This document shows, in pieces, positions 1-8,768 of a stretch of DNA of 64,000 bases (positions within the stretch are counted from its first letter, which is position 1; every line of letters begins with the position of its first letter). The notes under the pieces are model-generated. The model worked only from the letters and a program-made list of their open reading frames with translations, ran no database searches and was not told the origin of the DNA. The translations under genes and the position numbers were made by a program. Source of the stretch: Thermotoga sp. SG1 (GTDB lineage: Bacteria > Thermotogota > Thermotogae > Thermotogales > Thermotogaceae); contig NZ_LNDD01000003.1 in NCBI RefSeq assembly GCF_002865985.1, positions 1 through 64,000 of the forward strand, in the 5' to 3' direction.

Positions 1-1745
1 TCTATCATGCTGTTGATCTCCTCTATCCTTCCAAGGATCTCTTTGAACCTCTTTGTGATCTCTTCTCCCTTCACCGCTATCTCATCAACACTCTCGAACA
101 TTTCTTTTGACCCTTCCTCCACGTGCCCTATCGTCCCCCTCAAACTGCTCAGCATCTTCGCTATGTCTTCTGTTGCTCTCTGACTTTCTTCTGCAAGTTT
201 TCTGATCTCATCCGCAACCACTGCAAATCCCCTTCCTGCCTCTCCTGCCCTTGCCGCCTCTATCGCTGCGTTCAGTGCAAGAAGGTTTGTCTGCTCTGCT
301 ATCGAGCTGATCGTGTCCACTATCTCCCCTATCGTCTTTGCTGACTCTACAAGTTCTTTCAGGTAGTCCCTCTGTTTCTCCGTTGAACTCTTCAGCTTCT
401 CTATCACACGATTTACCCCTTCTACGCTCTCTGTTCCTTCTCTTGCCGCTTTCGTCACTGCTTCTGACCTTTCCGTCAGATCCTGGGTGATCTTTGAGAT
501 GTTCTGTGCACTCGCTGCCACTTCCTCTACCCCACTCGTCACTTCTGTGAGTGCACTGCTCATGTTGTTCGCCTCGTCCAGTATTTTCTTTGCCTCCTCA
601 TGAAGGTTCTCTGCCGATCTGTGGCTCTCTTCTGAGAGGGTTTTTATCTCTTCTGATGCCTCACTCAACTGTTTCGATGCCTCTATGATGTTTGTGATCA
701 TCTCTTTCAAGGAAGCTGCTGCTTCTTCCAAGCTCTCTTCTACCTGGGTGAGTTCATCTTTTCCTTTCGCCTCAAACTCTACCGTCAGATCCCCTTCTCC
801 AAATCTCTTCACCCTCTCTACCTGCTGTTTCATCCTCTTCACTATCGGCATCATCGAAATAAACAACACCCCAAAAATTACGCCACCAAACACCACGTAC
901 GTCACTATCGTTCCAAAGGTCGCTTTCCTTCCTTCTGAAAGTAGTTCGCTCAGGTATCCTGTCGAGAAGATGTAAAAGTCGTATCCAGGTACTTTTGCCC
1001 AAACTGTGTATTTCTTCTCTCCGTCGTATTCGTACTCTACGTACCTTTCTCCTCCACTCTTTGCTTCATTGAACGCTTTCTCGAATTCCCCAAGTTCTTT
1101 CACGTCTTTCATGAAGTTTCCCATGTCTTTGTGAATCAGTACTTTCCCATCCCCCAACACGAGTATGCCGTAGCCGCTTTTGCTCGCTTTCCCCTCTTCT
1201 ACTATAGTGCGCCAAAGATCAGAATTTTCTGAAAGATTTACACCAAAACCCACGATACCTGTTCTTGTGTTCATCGTTTCTATGGGAACTACCACAACCA
1301 GAACGGGTGTTCCCTGGAAGGTTTCTGGTATTAAAACAATGTCTTTACCCTCAACAGCTTTTATGTATTTTTCGTACTTGGAAAAGTTCTCTCGATTAAC
1401 CAGGTTTCCATCTGTCAGAGCTGCGCTTTTGTTAAAGGACAATGCAGAGAATGCAAAAGAAAAAGTGCTTTTTTCTTTCTCAACGGTTGATTTTAACTGA
1501 TTCGTAATCATAAATGCTTCGAAGAACTGTGAACCAAGATAAACGGCCGCAGATCGTGTCACATTTGACACGTTGTTTAATTTCTCTGAAACAAACTTTG
1601 CCAAAGCGCTAGTTTGATTTTCCACATTGACTCTAACAGAGTTGATAATCGATCTGGATACATCTTTGTAAATGAGAGAAAAACTAATGAGGAATCCCAG
1701 TATTACGACTACAATCAAAAACAACACTTTCGCTTTGAGAGACAC
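1..1745 (-). CDS. Methyl-accepting chemotaxis protein (3' end outside window)
   Basis: Membrane chemoreceptor that signals to CheA/CheW. Translating leftward from the GTG at 1745 (ribosome site GGAGGGAGG) gives an open frame to the window edge, about 581 residues so far. Residues about 5-25 are a membrane segment, then a roughly 245-residue extracytoplasmic sensor region (Cache-like by position, not proved), a second membrane segment near 273-297, a HAMP region, and the cytoplasmic coiled coil. The signalling tip [19 protein letters not shown] is intact near residue 480. It starts 33 bases after the sugar permease stop, so it is probably transcribed with the transporter. The ligand is unknown; a pectin-derived sugar is an inference from context. 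Confidence 0.95.
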   Translation of the reverse strand, partial: MSLKAKVLFLIVVVILGFLISFSLIYKDVSRSIINSVRVNVENQTSALAKFVSEKLNNVSNVTRSAAVYLGSQFFEAFMITNQLKSTVEKEKSTFSFAFSALSFNKSAALTDGNLVNRENFSKYEKYIKAVEGKDIVLIPETFQGTPVLVVVVPIETMNTRTGIVGFGVNLSENSDLWRTIVEEGKASKSGYGILVLGDGKVLIHKDMGNFMKDVKELGEFEKAFNEAKSGGERYVEYEYDGEKKYTVWAKVPGYDFYIFSTGYLSELLSEGRKATFGTIVTYVVFGGVIFGVLFISMMPIVKRMKQQVERVKRFGEGDLTVEFEAKGKDELTQVEESLEEAAASLKEMITNIIEASKQLSEASEEIKTLSEESHRSAENLHEEAKKILDEANNMSSALTEVTSGVEEVAASAQNISKITQDLTERSEAVTKAAREGTESVEGVNRVIEKLKSSTEKQRDYLKELVESAKTIGEIVDTISSIAEQTNLLALNAAIEAARAGEAGRGFAVVADEIRKLAEESQRATEDIAKMLSSLRGTIGHVEEGSKEMFESVDEIAVKGEEITKRFKEILGRIEEINSMI

Positions 1746-1778
1746 GTTTTTCGCCTCCCTCCTTCAGAGTTTTCATAA

Positions 1779-2594
1779 TCAGTACTTCAAACCACCTGTC
1801 ATTATTCCTCTCATGAAAAGTCTTTGGAAGAGGAGGAAGATAATCAAGGTTGGGATAATGGTCAAAGTAGAGAAGGCAAGGATGGTGTTCCATTCTGCTC
1901 CCCCATATTCTTCCTGTATCGTAGCAAGTGCCAGCTGTAAGGTGTACAAACTTCTTTTGTTAACAACTAGAAGTGGCAGAACAAAATCATTCCATCTCCA
2001 CGTGAAAGAGAAAATGGAAAGAGCAGCCACCAAAGGCTTTGAAAGTGGAAAGACGATCCTCCAGAAGATCTGCCACTCGTTAGCACCATCTATCTTTGCA
2101 CTTTCCAAAAGTTCGTCGGGTATGTCTTTCATATACTGGACAGCCATGAACATACCAGTTGGAGTGTAAACGGCAGGAATGATCAACCCCCAGAGACTGT
2201 TTATCAAACCCAAGCTCCTGATCACAACGAACAGAGGAACCATTATCACCTGAGCACTTACAAACATGGTCATTGTGAAGAGACGATTCACAGGTCTGTT
2301 ACCCCAGAAAGTTCCCTTTGCAAGGCCGTATCCGGTCATTACACACACGAGGACAGTAATAACTGTTGCTACAGTGGCAACAAACAGGGTATTTCTCAAA
2401 TACGTCAGGAGATCGTAATCTTCCACAACGTTAATGTAACCTTCGAGGGAAGGATTCTTAGGAAAAATGGTGGGTGGATAGTTATAAATCTCTCCCAACG
2501 GCTTGAAGGATGAAACAACAGCGTAGAATACTGGAAGCATGAATACTACTAGCATGAATACTATGAAAATCCATTTTATAATACTTGCAATCAT
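1779..2594 (-). CDS. Sugar ABC transporter permease, MalG/AraQ type
   Basis: Inner-membrane permease of a carbohydrate uptake-1 type importer, 271 residues with about six membrane segments. The coupling loop that contacts the ATPase is visible near residue 170 as ESAKIDGANEWQIFWRIVFP. It lies 19 bases after the partner permease and carries the C-terminal GGLKY end common in MalG-type subunits. No ATPase gene is in the window, so a shared ATPase encoded elsewhere is likely. Linkage to pelA and a shared operator suggest oligogalacturonide import, an inference. Confidence 0.93.
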   Translation of the reverse strand: MIASIIKWIFIVFMLVVFMLPVFYAVVSSFKPLGEIYNYPPTIFPKNPSLEGYINVVEDYDLLTYLRNTLFVATVATVITVLVCVMTGYGLAKGTFWGNRPVNRLFTMTMFVSAQVIMVPLFVVIRSLGLINSLWGLIIPAVYTPTGMFMAVQYMKDIPDELLESAKIDGANEWQIFWRIVFPLSKPLVAALSIFSFTWRWNDFVLPLLVVNKRSLYTLQLALATIQEEYGGAEWNTILAFSTLTIIPTLIIFLLFQRLFMRGIMTGGLKY

Positions 2595-2613
2595 CTTCGT
2601 CCCTCCTGATTGA

Positions 2614-3474
2614 TTATGATCTTGATTCTCTAAATTTGAGGGTTATCATCGCTACAGCGAACGCAATGAAGAAATACACTATGGAAGCAGCATAAGAATA
2701 CCCTATCCTGAATTGCGTAAATGCAGTCTGATATATGTAAAGGGGTATTATGGTTGTGGCGTATCCGGGCCCTCCTGTGGTGAGTACATACACCCCCGCA
2801 AAACTTCTGAGTGTATGAGCAATTGCTGTCATGAGGACTAAAAGATTTGTATTGCTCATGGTAGGAAATACTACGTACCAGAATCTCTGCCATCTGTTTG
2901 CACCGTCTATCATAGCGGCTTCAATATAATCTTGGGGAACGTTTTGAAGGCCAGTGATGAACATAACCATCAAGAGTCCTGTCATACCCCAGGTTCGCAG
3001 CAAAGCAATTGAAAACAGAGCAGGGAAAGGTTTTATCAACCAAGGCACGGGCGAAAGACCTATTGTTCTCAGAATATGATTCAGCAATCCTATGTCGTAG
3101 GATAAAAGCCACTTCCACATGGTTGTTCCAGCTACAGCGGGCATCATGTATGGCCAATAGAAGAAGGCACGGAGTATTTTTGAAGAAGTATTTTCTTTGT
3201 ACAAGCACAGAGCAAGAGCAAGTGATACGAAGAATTGCATAGGAATTGCGAGGAGAAGAAGTTTTATAGAAACCCATACAGAATTCCAGAACCACTTGTC
3301 ACGAAGAAGCATTTTGAAATTTTCCAGTCCAACAAATCTGGGAGGGCTCAAAAGATTCCATTTGAAAAAGCCCATCACAAAAACACTGGCAACAGGTATA
3401 GCGACAAATATTATAAGAAATATCAATCCTGGCAACACGAACACAAATCTTGTTCTAACAAGACTTCGAAGCAT
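2614..3474 (-). CDS. Sugar ABC transporter permease, MalF/UgpA type
   Basis: Partner permease of 286 residues with six predicted membrane segments. An N-terminal segment is followed by the extracytoplasmic stretch, and the EAA coupling loop EAAMIDGANRWQRFWYVVFP lies near residue 187. It follows the binding-protein gene after a 77-base gap that holds a GC hairpin and precedes the MalG-type permease. Three genes in this order form a typical sugar importer lacking its ATPase. Substrate is inferred from context only. Confidence 0.93.
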   Translation of the reverse strand: MLRSLVRTRFVFVLPGLIFLIIFVAIPVASVFVMGFFKWNLLSPPRFVGLENFKMLLRDKWFWNSVWVSIKLLLLAIPMQFFVSLALALCLYKENTSSKILRAFFYWPYMMPAVAGTTMWKWLLSYDIGLLNHILRTIGLSPVPWLIKPFPALFSIALLRTWGMTGLLMVMFITGLQNVPQDYIEAAMIDGANRWQRFWYVVFPTMSNTNLLVLMTAIAHTLRSFAGVYVLTTGGPGYATTIIPLYIYQTAFTQFRIGYSYAASIVYFFIAFAVAMITLKFRESRS

Positions 3475-3523
3475 CTATACTCCTCCTTCAGTTTCTCATT
3501 TCGCTTTCTTTTTTTTAATTGAT

Positions 3524-3542
3524 GCGGGGGATGCCCCCCCGC
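3524..3542. repeat. GC hairpin between binding protein and permease genes
   Basis: Seven-base stem GCGGGGG/CCCCCGC in the 77-base gap after the binding-protein gene. On the transcribed (minus) strand no U-run follows, so it is not a standard terminator. It more likely stabilises the 3' end of the binding-protein mRNA and so keeps that protein in excess over the permeases. Confidence 0.6.
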
Positions 3543-3551
3543 TATGAAGTT

Positions 3552-4835
3552 TTACTTTTTAATACCCAGCTCTTCGATTATTCTTTCGTATTCTGCTCTA
3601 ATGTTCTTCAGAGCTGTCTGAAGATCCTGCTGACCAGCTATTACCAGGGATATCTGTTTCCTCAGAGGATCATAGATCTTGCTCCAAACAGGATTAGCCC
3701 TGACTGTTACGATCCACTCAGGAGCGTTTGCAGCTAGGTATCCAAATACTTTCTGGACATGGTCCATTATTGGTATACCGTAGTCTACTTTGTGACCTTT
3801 GTAAGCGGAGAGATGTAAAGTTGTCTTCAGATAGATGTCGTATCCTTCACCCTTCCAGCCAGCCCAGAGAGCGAATTTTGCTGCTTCTTCTTCCTTCTTC
3901 TTATCTCCTGTCTTGAAGACACCGAAGAATCTTCCACCCTCAACTCCGAAACAATACTCATCCTTTGGAAGGTACGCAGGTTCGAATCTTTTGCCTCCAC
4001 TCTCCGCAGCTTCAAGCGCATCAGCTGTCTCCCAGCTACCAGCCCAGTAAACAGCCGTGACCCCTCCGTAGAAATCGTTGTCAGCTGATTGACCACTGAT
4101 CCATTCAGCGGGTACAAAAAGGTTTTCTTTGAAGAGATTTACAAAATCTTCGAGGGCTTTGATAGCTTTGGGATCCTTGTCGAGAACAAGATTCAAATCC
4201 TCATCCAGAACCTTAGCACCTCTTATTGCCAGGTAGTTGGCTATTCTTTCTGCTGAGTACTGAATGGACATAGCGTAAGGCAGGTTGTTCGCTTCTTTCA
4301 CCTTCCTCAGAACATCAACGAATTCTTCCCATGTCCATGGTTCTTTTCTACCGCCGAACGGTGGAAATGGTATTCCTGCTTTTTCGAAGTAGTCAACGTT
4401 TACCCAAAGCCCCTGTACTGTGAAATGTAGAGGAACGTACTTGATTTTACCGTTTTCATCTTTGATGTAAGGCTTCACAACATCGTAGAGGGCATCTTCG
4501 AACTCTTTTGGTGTGATACCAAGATACTTCTCAATGTAGGGATCCAGATCGATGAGGTACTTTCTGAGATCAGGTGCAAATGGATAGGTGATGGTCATCA
4601 GGTCAGGTACATCACCACTCATGACAGCGAGTGATATCTTTTGCATGTAAGCTGAGTAAGAGATATCGATGAGTTCAAAATCAACATCGGGATTCAGTTT
4701 TTTGTACTCGGCGATAAGTGCTTCTAACCCTTTTCTTTCTGTTCCTCCACCACAATAGATTGTGAGTTTCACAGCACTGACCAGTGCAGGTACTAAGAGA
4801 AGAGCGATCAGGAAAACAACTGCAAACTTCCGCAT
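3552..4835 (-). CDS. Extracellular sugar-binding protein, family 1
   Basis: Periplasmic solute-binding protein of 427 residues that delivers a sugar to the two permeases downstream. A signal peptide (Lys/Arg start, hydrophobic core, cleavage near VSA) precedes the family 1 fold, which opens with a beta strand and the GGGTERKGLEALIAEYKKLN helix. The start ATG has the ribosome site AGGAGGGGAGAG. It is divergent from pelA across a 244-base region with a promoter and operator on each side. An oligogalacturonide ligand is inferred from this pairing; the sequence alone does not give the ligand. Confidence 0.93.
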   Translation of the reverse strand: MRKFAVVFLIALLLVPALVSAVKLTIYCGGGTERKGLEALIAEYKKLNPDVDFELIDISYSAYMQKISLAVMSGDVPDLMTITYPFAPDLRKYLIDLDPYIEKYLGITPKEFEDALYDVVKPYIKDENGKIKYVPLHFTVQGLWVNVDYFEKAGIPFPPFGGRKEPWTWEEFVDVLRKVKEANNLPYAMSIQYSAERIANYLAIRGAKVLDEDLNLVLDKDPKAIKALEDFVNLFKENLFVPAEWISGQSADNDFYGGVTAVYWAGSWETADALEAAESGGKRFEPAYLPKDEYCFGVEGGRFFGVFKTGDKKKEEEAAKFALWAGWKGEGYDIYLKTTLHLSAYKGHKVDYGIPIMDHVQKVFGYLAANAPEWIVTVRANPVWSKIYDPLRKQISLVIAGQQDLQTALKNIRAEYERIIEELGIKK

Positions 4836-4863
4836 AACTCTCCCCTCCTAACATAGGATTTTG

Positions 4864-4883
4864 ATGTCTGATGCTTCAAAGGG
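4864..4883 (-). promoter_or_regulatory. Putative operator for the sugar-ABC operon
   Basis: Read on the minus strand, CCCTTTGAAGCATCAGACAT matches 14 of 20 positions of the perfect inverted repeat in front of pelA. It abuts the -10 box of the transporter promoter, where a repressor would block transcription. The adjacent GntR/FCD gene is the likely binder (inference). Confidence 0.6.
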
Positions 4884-4913
4884 ATTTTATCATCAAGTTT
4901 TCATCCATGTCAA
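4884..4913 (-). promoter_or_regulatory. Promoter of the sugar-ABC/chemoreceptor operon
   Basis: Minus-strand -35 TTGACA (4913-4908), 18-base spacer, -10 TAAAAT (4889-4884). The -35 box is consensus. The operator-like site follows directly. Confidence 0.7.
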
Positions 4914-4999
4914 GTTCGATTAACTTAGAATACAGTCAATTGTGGATGTTTAAGGACAATTATAGGTGATTATTGAGCGTGTTCTTTCGAAACCAAATA

Positions 5000-5029
5000 T
5001 TGACTCAAGTGGAAAAAATGTAGTAACAT
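5000..5029 (+). promoter_or_regulatory. Promoter of pelA
   Basis: -35 TTGACT (5000-5005), 18-base spacer, -10 TAACAT (5024-5029). The inverted-repeat operator begins 12 bases after the -10 box, over the expected early transcribed region. Confidence 0.65.
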
Positions 5030-5040
5030 TACAGACGTGC

Positions 5041-5060
5041 ATATTTGAAACATCAAATAT
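5041..5060. promoter_or_regulatory. Perfect inverted-repeat operator before pelA
   Basis: ATATTTGA-AACA-TCAAATAT: two perfect 8-base arms with a 4-base spacer, typical of a dimeric winged-helix regulator. Related sites occur at 4864-4883 and 7631-7650. The GntR/FCD regulator encoded at 11532 is the natural candidate. Confidence 0.75.
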
Positions 5061-5079
5061 CTAAAGAGGAGGGATGTCC

Positions 5080-6177
5080 ATGAGGATCGTTCGGTTTGTT
5101 TCACTGGTGATGCTTCTTGTTGCTGCGGTAGCACTTTTTGGATCTGTAAAAGCTTCTCTCAGTGACAAACCGGTGGGATTTGCATCTGTTCCGACACCAG
5201 ATTTGCCGGAGGGTACCACGGGAGGATTTGGTGGCGAGATCGTTTTTGTTAAAACGGCGGAAGAACTTGAGAAATACGCAACATCAGAAGGAAAATATGT
5301 CATAGTCATTGATGGAGCGATCGTTTTTGAACCAAAGAGGGAGATCAAAGTTCTTTCAGATAAGACAATCGTTGGTATAAACGACGCAAAAATAATAGGA
5401 GGAGGGCTGGTTATAAAAAATGCACATAATGTAATCATAAGAAACATTCATTTCGAAGGATTTTACATGGAAGACGATCCACGGGGTAAAAAGTACGATT
5501 TTGATTACATCAACGTAGAAAATTCTCATCACGTCTGGATCGATCACTGTACTTTTGTGAATGGAAACGATGGAGCCATAGATATCAAGAAGTTTTCAAA
5601 TTACATAACAGTTTCCTGGAACAAATTCGTGGATCACGACAAGGTATCACTCGTTGGCTCTTCCGACAAGGAAGACCCAGAACAGGCCGGTCAGGCCTAT
5701 AAGGTCACCTATCACCACAACTACTTCAAAAACTGCATTCAGAGAATGCCGAGAATCAGATTTGGAATGGCGCACGTGTTCAACAACTTCTACAGTATGG
5801 GATTGAGAACGGGTGTTTCTGGAAACGTCTTTCCCATTTACGGCGTGGCTTCAGCAATGGGAGCGAAGGTTCATGTTGAAGGAAACTACTTCATGGGATA
5901 TGGTGCTGTCATGGCAGAAGCCGGTATTGCGTTCCTTCCCACCAGAATCATGGGGCCTGTGGAAGGTTATCTGACACTGGGTGAGGGCGACGCGAAGAAT
6001 GAATATTATTACTGCAAAGAACCTGAAGTCCGCCCAGTTGAGGAAGGGAAGCCTGCTTTTGATCCGCACGAATACTACGATTACACACTTGATCCGGTCA
6101 GTGAAGTTCCAAAGATAGTAGTGGAAGGATCAGGAGCAGGGAAACTGGTGTTTGAAGATCTCATGTCTTCTAAATGA
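5080..6177 (+). CDS. pelA: Secreted pectate lyase, polysaccharide lyase family 1
   Basis: Cleaves polygalacturonate by beta-elimination outside the cytoplasm and feeds oligogalacturonides to the importer. The protein has an N-terminal hydrophobic signal peptide and a parallel beta-helix. Family motifs are visible: VWIDHCTF, the Ca-binding DGAIDIKK stretch, VSWNKFVDHDKVSLVG, and QRMPRIRFGMAHVFNN with the catalytic arginine. The ATG at 5080 (365 residues) is preferred over the one at 5074 because GAGGAGG (5066-5072) is one base from 5074 but seven from 5080. It closely resembles my recollection of T. maritima PelA. Confidence 0.96.
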   Translation: MRIVRFVSLVMLLVAAVALFGSVKASLSDKPVGFASVPTPDLPEGTTGGFGGEIVFVKTAEELEKYATSEGKYVIVIDGAIVFEPKREIKVLSDKTIVGINDAKIIGGGLVIKNAHNVIIRNIHFEGFYMEDDPRGKKYDFDYINVENSHHVWIDHCTFVNGNDGAIDIKKFSNYITVSWNKFVDHDKVSLVGSSDKEDPEQAGQAYKVTYHHNYFKNCIQRMPRIRFGMAHVFNNFYSMGLRTGVSGNVFPIYGVASAMGAKVHVEGNYFMGYGAVMAEAGIAFLPTRIMGPVEGYLTLGEGDAKNEYYYCKEPEVRPVEEGKPAFDPHEYYDYTLDPVSEVPKIVVEGSGAGKLVFEDLMSSK

Positions 6178-6181
6178 CTTC

Positions 6182-6205
6182 TCCGGGTGGGAATTCCCAC
6201 CCGGA
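6182..6205. repeat. Perfect 24-base palindrome after pelA
   Basis: TCCGGGTGGGAA followed by its exact reverse complement, starting 5 bases after the pelA stop. No U-run follows on the plus strand, so it looks like an mRNA 3' stabiliser or processing hairpin and not a full terminator. Confidence 0.7.
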
Positions 6206-6233
6206 AATCATCAATTTGAAGGGAGGTTTTCTC

Positions 6234-7617
6234 ATGAAACGGTTCGTGTTCGTCTTTGTTGCACTTCTTGTTCTTCAAATTCTTGTGATGGGTTTTGGTC
6301 TCAAGGAGATCAAACCGGGGGAATATTACAACCTTTCCGACTATGAACGTCTGACAGGGAAGAGGATCACGAAGTTCAACGAGGCTCCCATGTTGAAAGA
6401 GATGGTCGAGAAGGGATTGTTACCACCTGTTGAAGAAAGACTTCCGAAAAACCCCCTTGTTGTGACTCCCGTAAAAGAGATCGGACAGTACGGTGGCACA
6501 TGGAGGAGAGCCTGGTACGGTTTTTCTGACAAATGGGGACCAAACAAGATCTGCTTTGAGTATCCAATATTCAGAAGTAATGCATGGAAGTGAACTTGTG
6601 CCGAATGTCTTTGAAAGTATGATAGTGTCACCAGATGGAAGGTCCTTTACTTTCAAAATTAGAGAAGGGTTGAAGTGGTCTGATGGAGTTCCTGTCACAA
6701 CAGAAGATGTCAGATTCTGGTACGAAGACATACTTTTGAACGAGGAAATAACACCATCTATATCTGCCGATTTGAGATCTGGGGGAGAGGTTTTCAAACT
6801 GGAGATAGTGGACGACTATACTTTCAGAATGATCTTCAAAGAACCAAATATGGTACTGCCCTGGAGGATAACTAAATCCTGGGTGGCCGGAACGAGTTTC
6901 GTCGTTCCTTCTCACTATATCAAGCAGTTTCATCCAAAGTATGTAGGAAAAGAAAAGGCCCAGCAGATAGCAAAAGAAAACGGTTTTGATAACTGGTGGC
7001 AGTTTGTTCAGGCAAGATGTCTGAACAGTGATTCTTGGTTGAGGAACCCTGATCTTCCGGTTCTTTTCCCATGGAAGCTGTCCAGAAGAACCACAGACAC
7101 TATGCTAGTTCTTGAGAGAAATCCGTACTACTTCAAAATCGATCCAGAAGGTAATCAGCTCCCCTACATCGATGAAATAGTTCACTACCTCGTTCAGAAC
7201 TCTCAAATGCTTGTCTTCAAAGCGATAACCGGAGAGGTAGATATGCAGGGCAGGAATCTATCTGTAGCGGATCTTCAACTGTTGCTAGCTAATCAGGAAA
7301 AAGGAGGATACAGAGTCATTTTCGAAAAACAAGGTATAGGAAGTGATGTCACTCTCTGGTTCAACCAGAATTACGAAGAGGATGAAATACTTGCGTCTAT
7401 TCTCAGGGACGTGCGATTCAGGCAGGCTATTTCTCTTGCGATCAACAGGGAAGAAATATGGCAGCTTGTGTACCACGGACTTGGAGAACCGCGTCAGGCA
7501 TCTCTAATCAAAGGAGTGAAATACTACGATCCTGAATGGGAAAAAGCATTCGCAGAGTACGACCCTGAAAGAGCCAATAAACTCCTCGATGAATTAGAGA
7601 AAAAATTAGAAATATGA
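6234..7617 (+). pseudogene. Family 5 ABC substrate-binding protein, frameshifted and truncated
   Basis: Remnant of an oligopeptide/oligosaccharide-type binding protein. From the ATG at 6234 (ribosome site GGGAGG) a signal peptide and the conserved GQYGGTWRRAWYG entry are read, then a stop at 6591-6593. The family sequence resumes in the next frame as GSELVPNVFES and FTFKIREGLKWSDGVPVTTE, and runs to a stop at 7615-7617. The shift maps near 6577-6585 (about one base gained or two lost). The family is usually near 600 residues; here about 460 remain and the C-terminal lobe is missing. No dedicated permeases adjoin. Both lesions argue for true decay over a read error, though the shift alone could be an error. 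Confidence 0.85.
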
Positions 7618-7624
7618 ATTATGG

Positions 7625-7650
7625 TAAACTATACCTGAAACATCAAACAT
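7625..7650 (+). promoter_or_regulatory. Promoter -10 and operator of the sugar-acid operon
   Basis: An extended -10 box, TGG-TAAACT (7625-7630), is followed at once by ATACCTGAAACATCAAACAT (7631-7650), 17 of 20 identical to the pelA operator. No good -35 box is seen. The geometry (operator abutting the -10 box) matches the transporter promoter at 4884. Confidence 0.6.
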
Positions 7651-7668
7651 CTTAGGGGAGTGATGAAT

Positions 7669-8766
7669 TTGAAGGCACACGCCATGGTGCTGGAACGTTT
7701 CAACCATCCCCTTGTTTACAGAGAATTCGAGATAACTGAGATTCCACCTGGATCTGTCTTCGTTGAAATCCTCTCTGCCGGTGTATGTGGCTCGGATGTT
7801 CACATGTTCCACGGAGAAGATCCCAGAATTCCCCTTCCTATCATACTGGGACACGAAGGTGCAGGAAGAGTTGTTGAGGTGAACGGTGAAAAGAAAGACC
7901 TCAACGGAGAGTCGATAAAACCTGGTGATCTGATCGTATGGAACAGAGGAATCACCTGTGGAGAGTGTTTCTGGTGTAAAGTGTCAAAAGAGCCCTACCT
8001 GTGTCCAAACAGGAAGGTTTACGGAATAAACATGGGAAGCTCTGAGTATCCTCACCTCAGAGGGTGTTACAGCTCTCACATAGTACTCGATCCAAAGACG
8101 GATATTTTGAAGGTATCAGAAAAAGATGACCTCGATGTTTTAGCTATGGCTATGTGTTCTGGTGCAACAGCGTACCATGCTTTCGATGAATATCCAGAAA
8201 ACTTTGCTGGGAAGACAGTGGTGATACAGGGTGCAGGACCTCTAGGATTGTTCGCCGTTGTCATAGCACGATCTTTTGGGGCAGAGAAAGTGGTGGTGAT
8301 CGCCGGATCGCCGAACAGATTGAGAATTGCAGAAGAGATCGGAGCAGACATCACGCTGAACAGAAGAGAAACAACTGTTGAAGAGAGAAGAAAAATCGTC
8401 ATGGACATCACACATGGAAGAGGAGCAGATTTTGTTCTGGAGGCAACAGGAGACAGCAGAGCCCTTTTGGAAGGAGCGGAACTTTTGAGAAGAGGGGGAT
8501 ACTACGCCGTGGCAGGTGTTGCCGTTCCGCAGGATCCTGTGCCACTGAAGGTTTACGAATGGCTTGTTTTAAAAAATGCAACGTTCAAGGGTGTGTGGGT
8601 GAGTGACACATCTCACTTTATGAAGACAGTATCGATCGCTTCCAGAAACTACAACCTTCTTTCTAAGCTCATCACTCACAAACTTCCTCTGAAAGAGGCA
8701 AACAGAGCATTGGAACTCATGGAATCGAGGGAAGCATTGAAGGTAATACTCTATCCGGAGGGATGA
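7669..8766 (+). CDS. Zinc-dependent medium-chain alcohol/polyol dehydrogenase
   Basis: NAD(P)-dependent oxidoreductase of 365 residues. The catalytic-zinc Cys lies in VCGSDVHMF and the GHEGAGRV helix follows. A structural-zinc lobe has clustered cysteines (TCGECFWCKVSKEPYLC), and the Rossmann motif is GAGPLGLFAVVIA. I choose the TTG at 7669 because GGGGAG (7655-7660) is 8 bases from it but only 2 from the ATG at 7663. It is the first gene of the operon and overlaps the next by ATGA if that gene's first ATG is used. It may interconvert a sugar acid and a keto-sugar acid, or an alditol; substrate unknown. Confidence 0.9.
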   Translation: MKAHAMVLERFNHPLVYREFEITEIPPGSVFVEILSAGVCGSDVHMFHGEDPRIPLPIILGHEGAGRVVEVNGEKKDLNGESIKPGDLIVWNRGITCGECFWCKVSKEPYLCPNRKVYGINMGSSEYPHLRGCYSSHIVLDPKTDILKVSEKDDLDVLAMAMCSGATAYHAFDEYPENFAGKTVVIQGAGPLGLFAVVIARSFGAEKVVVIAGSPNRLRIAEEIGADITLNRRETTVEERRKIVMDITHGRGADFVLEATGDSRALLEGAELLRRGGYYAVAGVAVPQDPVPLKVYEWLVLKNATFKGVWVSDTSHFMKTVSIASRNYNLLSKLITHKLPLKEANRALELMESREALKVILYPEG

Positions 8767-8768
8767 GA

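Noticed and set aside
6493-7617. Second part of the binding-protein remnant as an independent gene
   Set aside because: Its apparent start lies inside the first part without a ribosome site, and its sequence continues the same protein family in a shifted frame.
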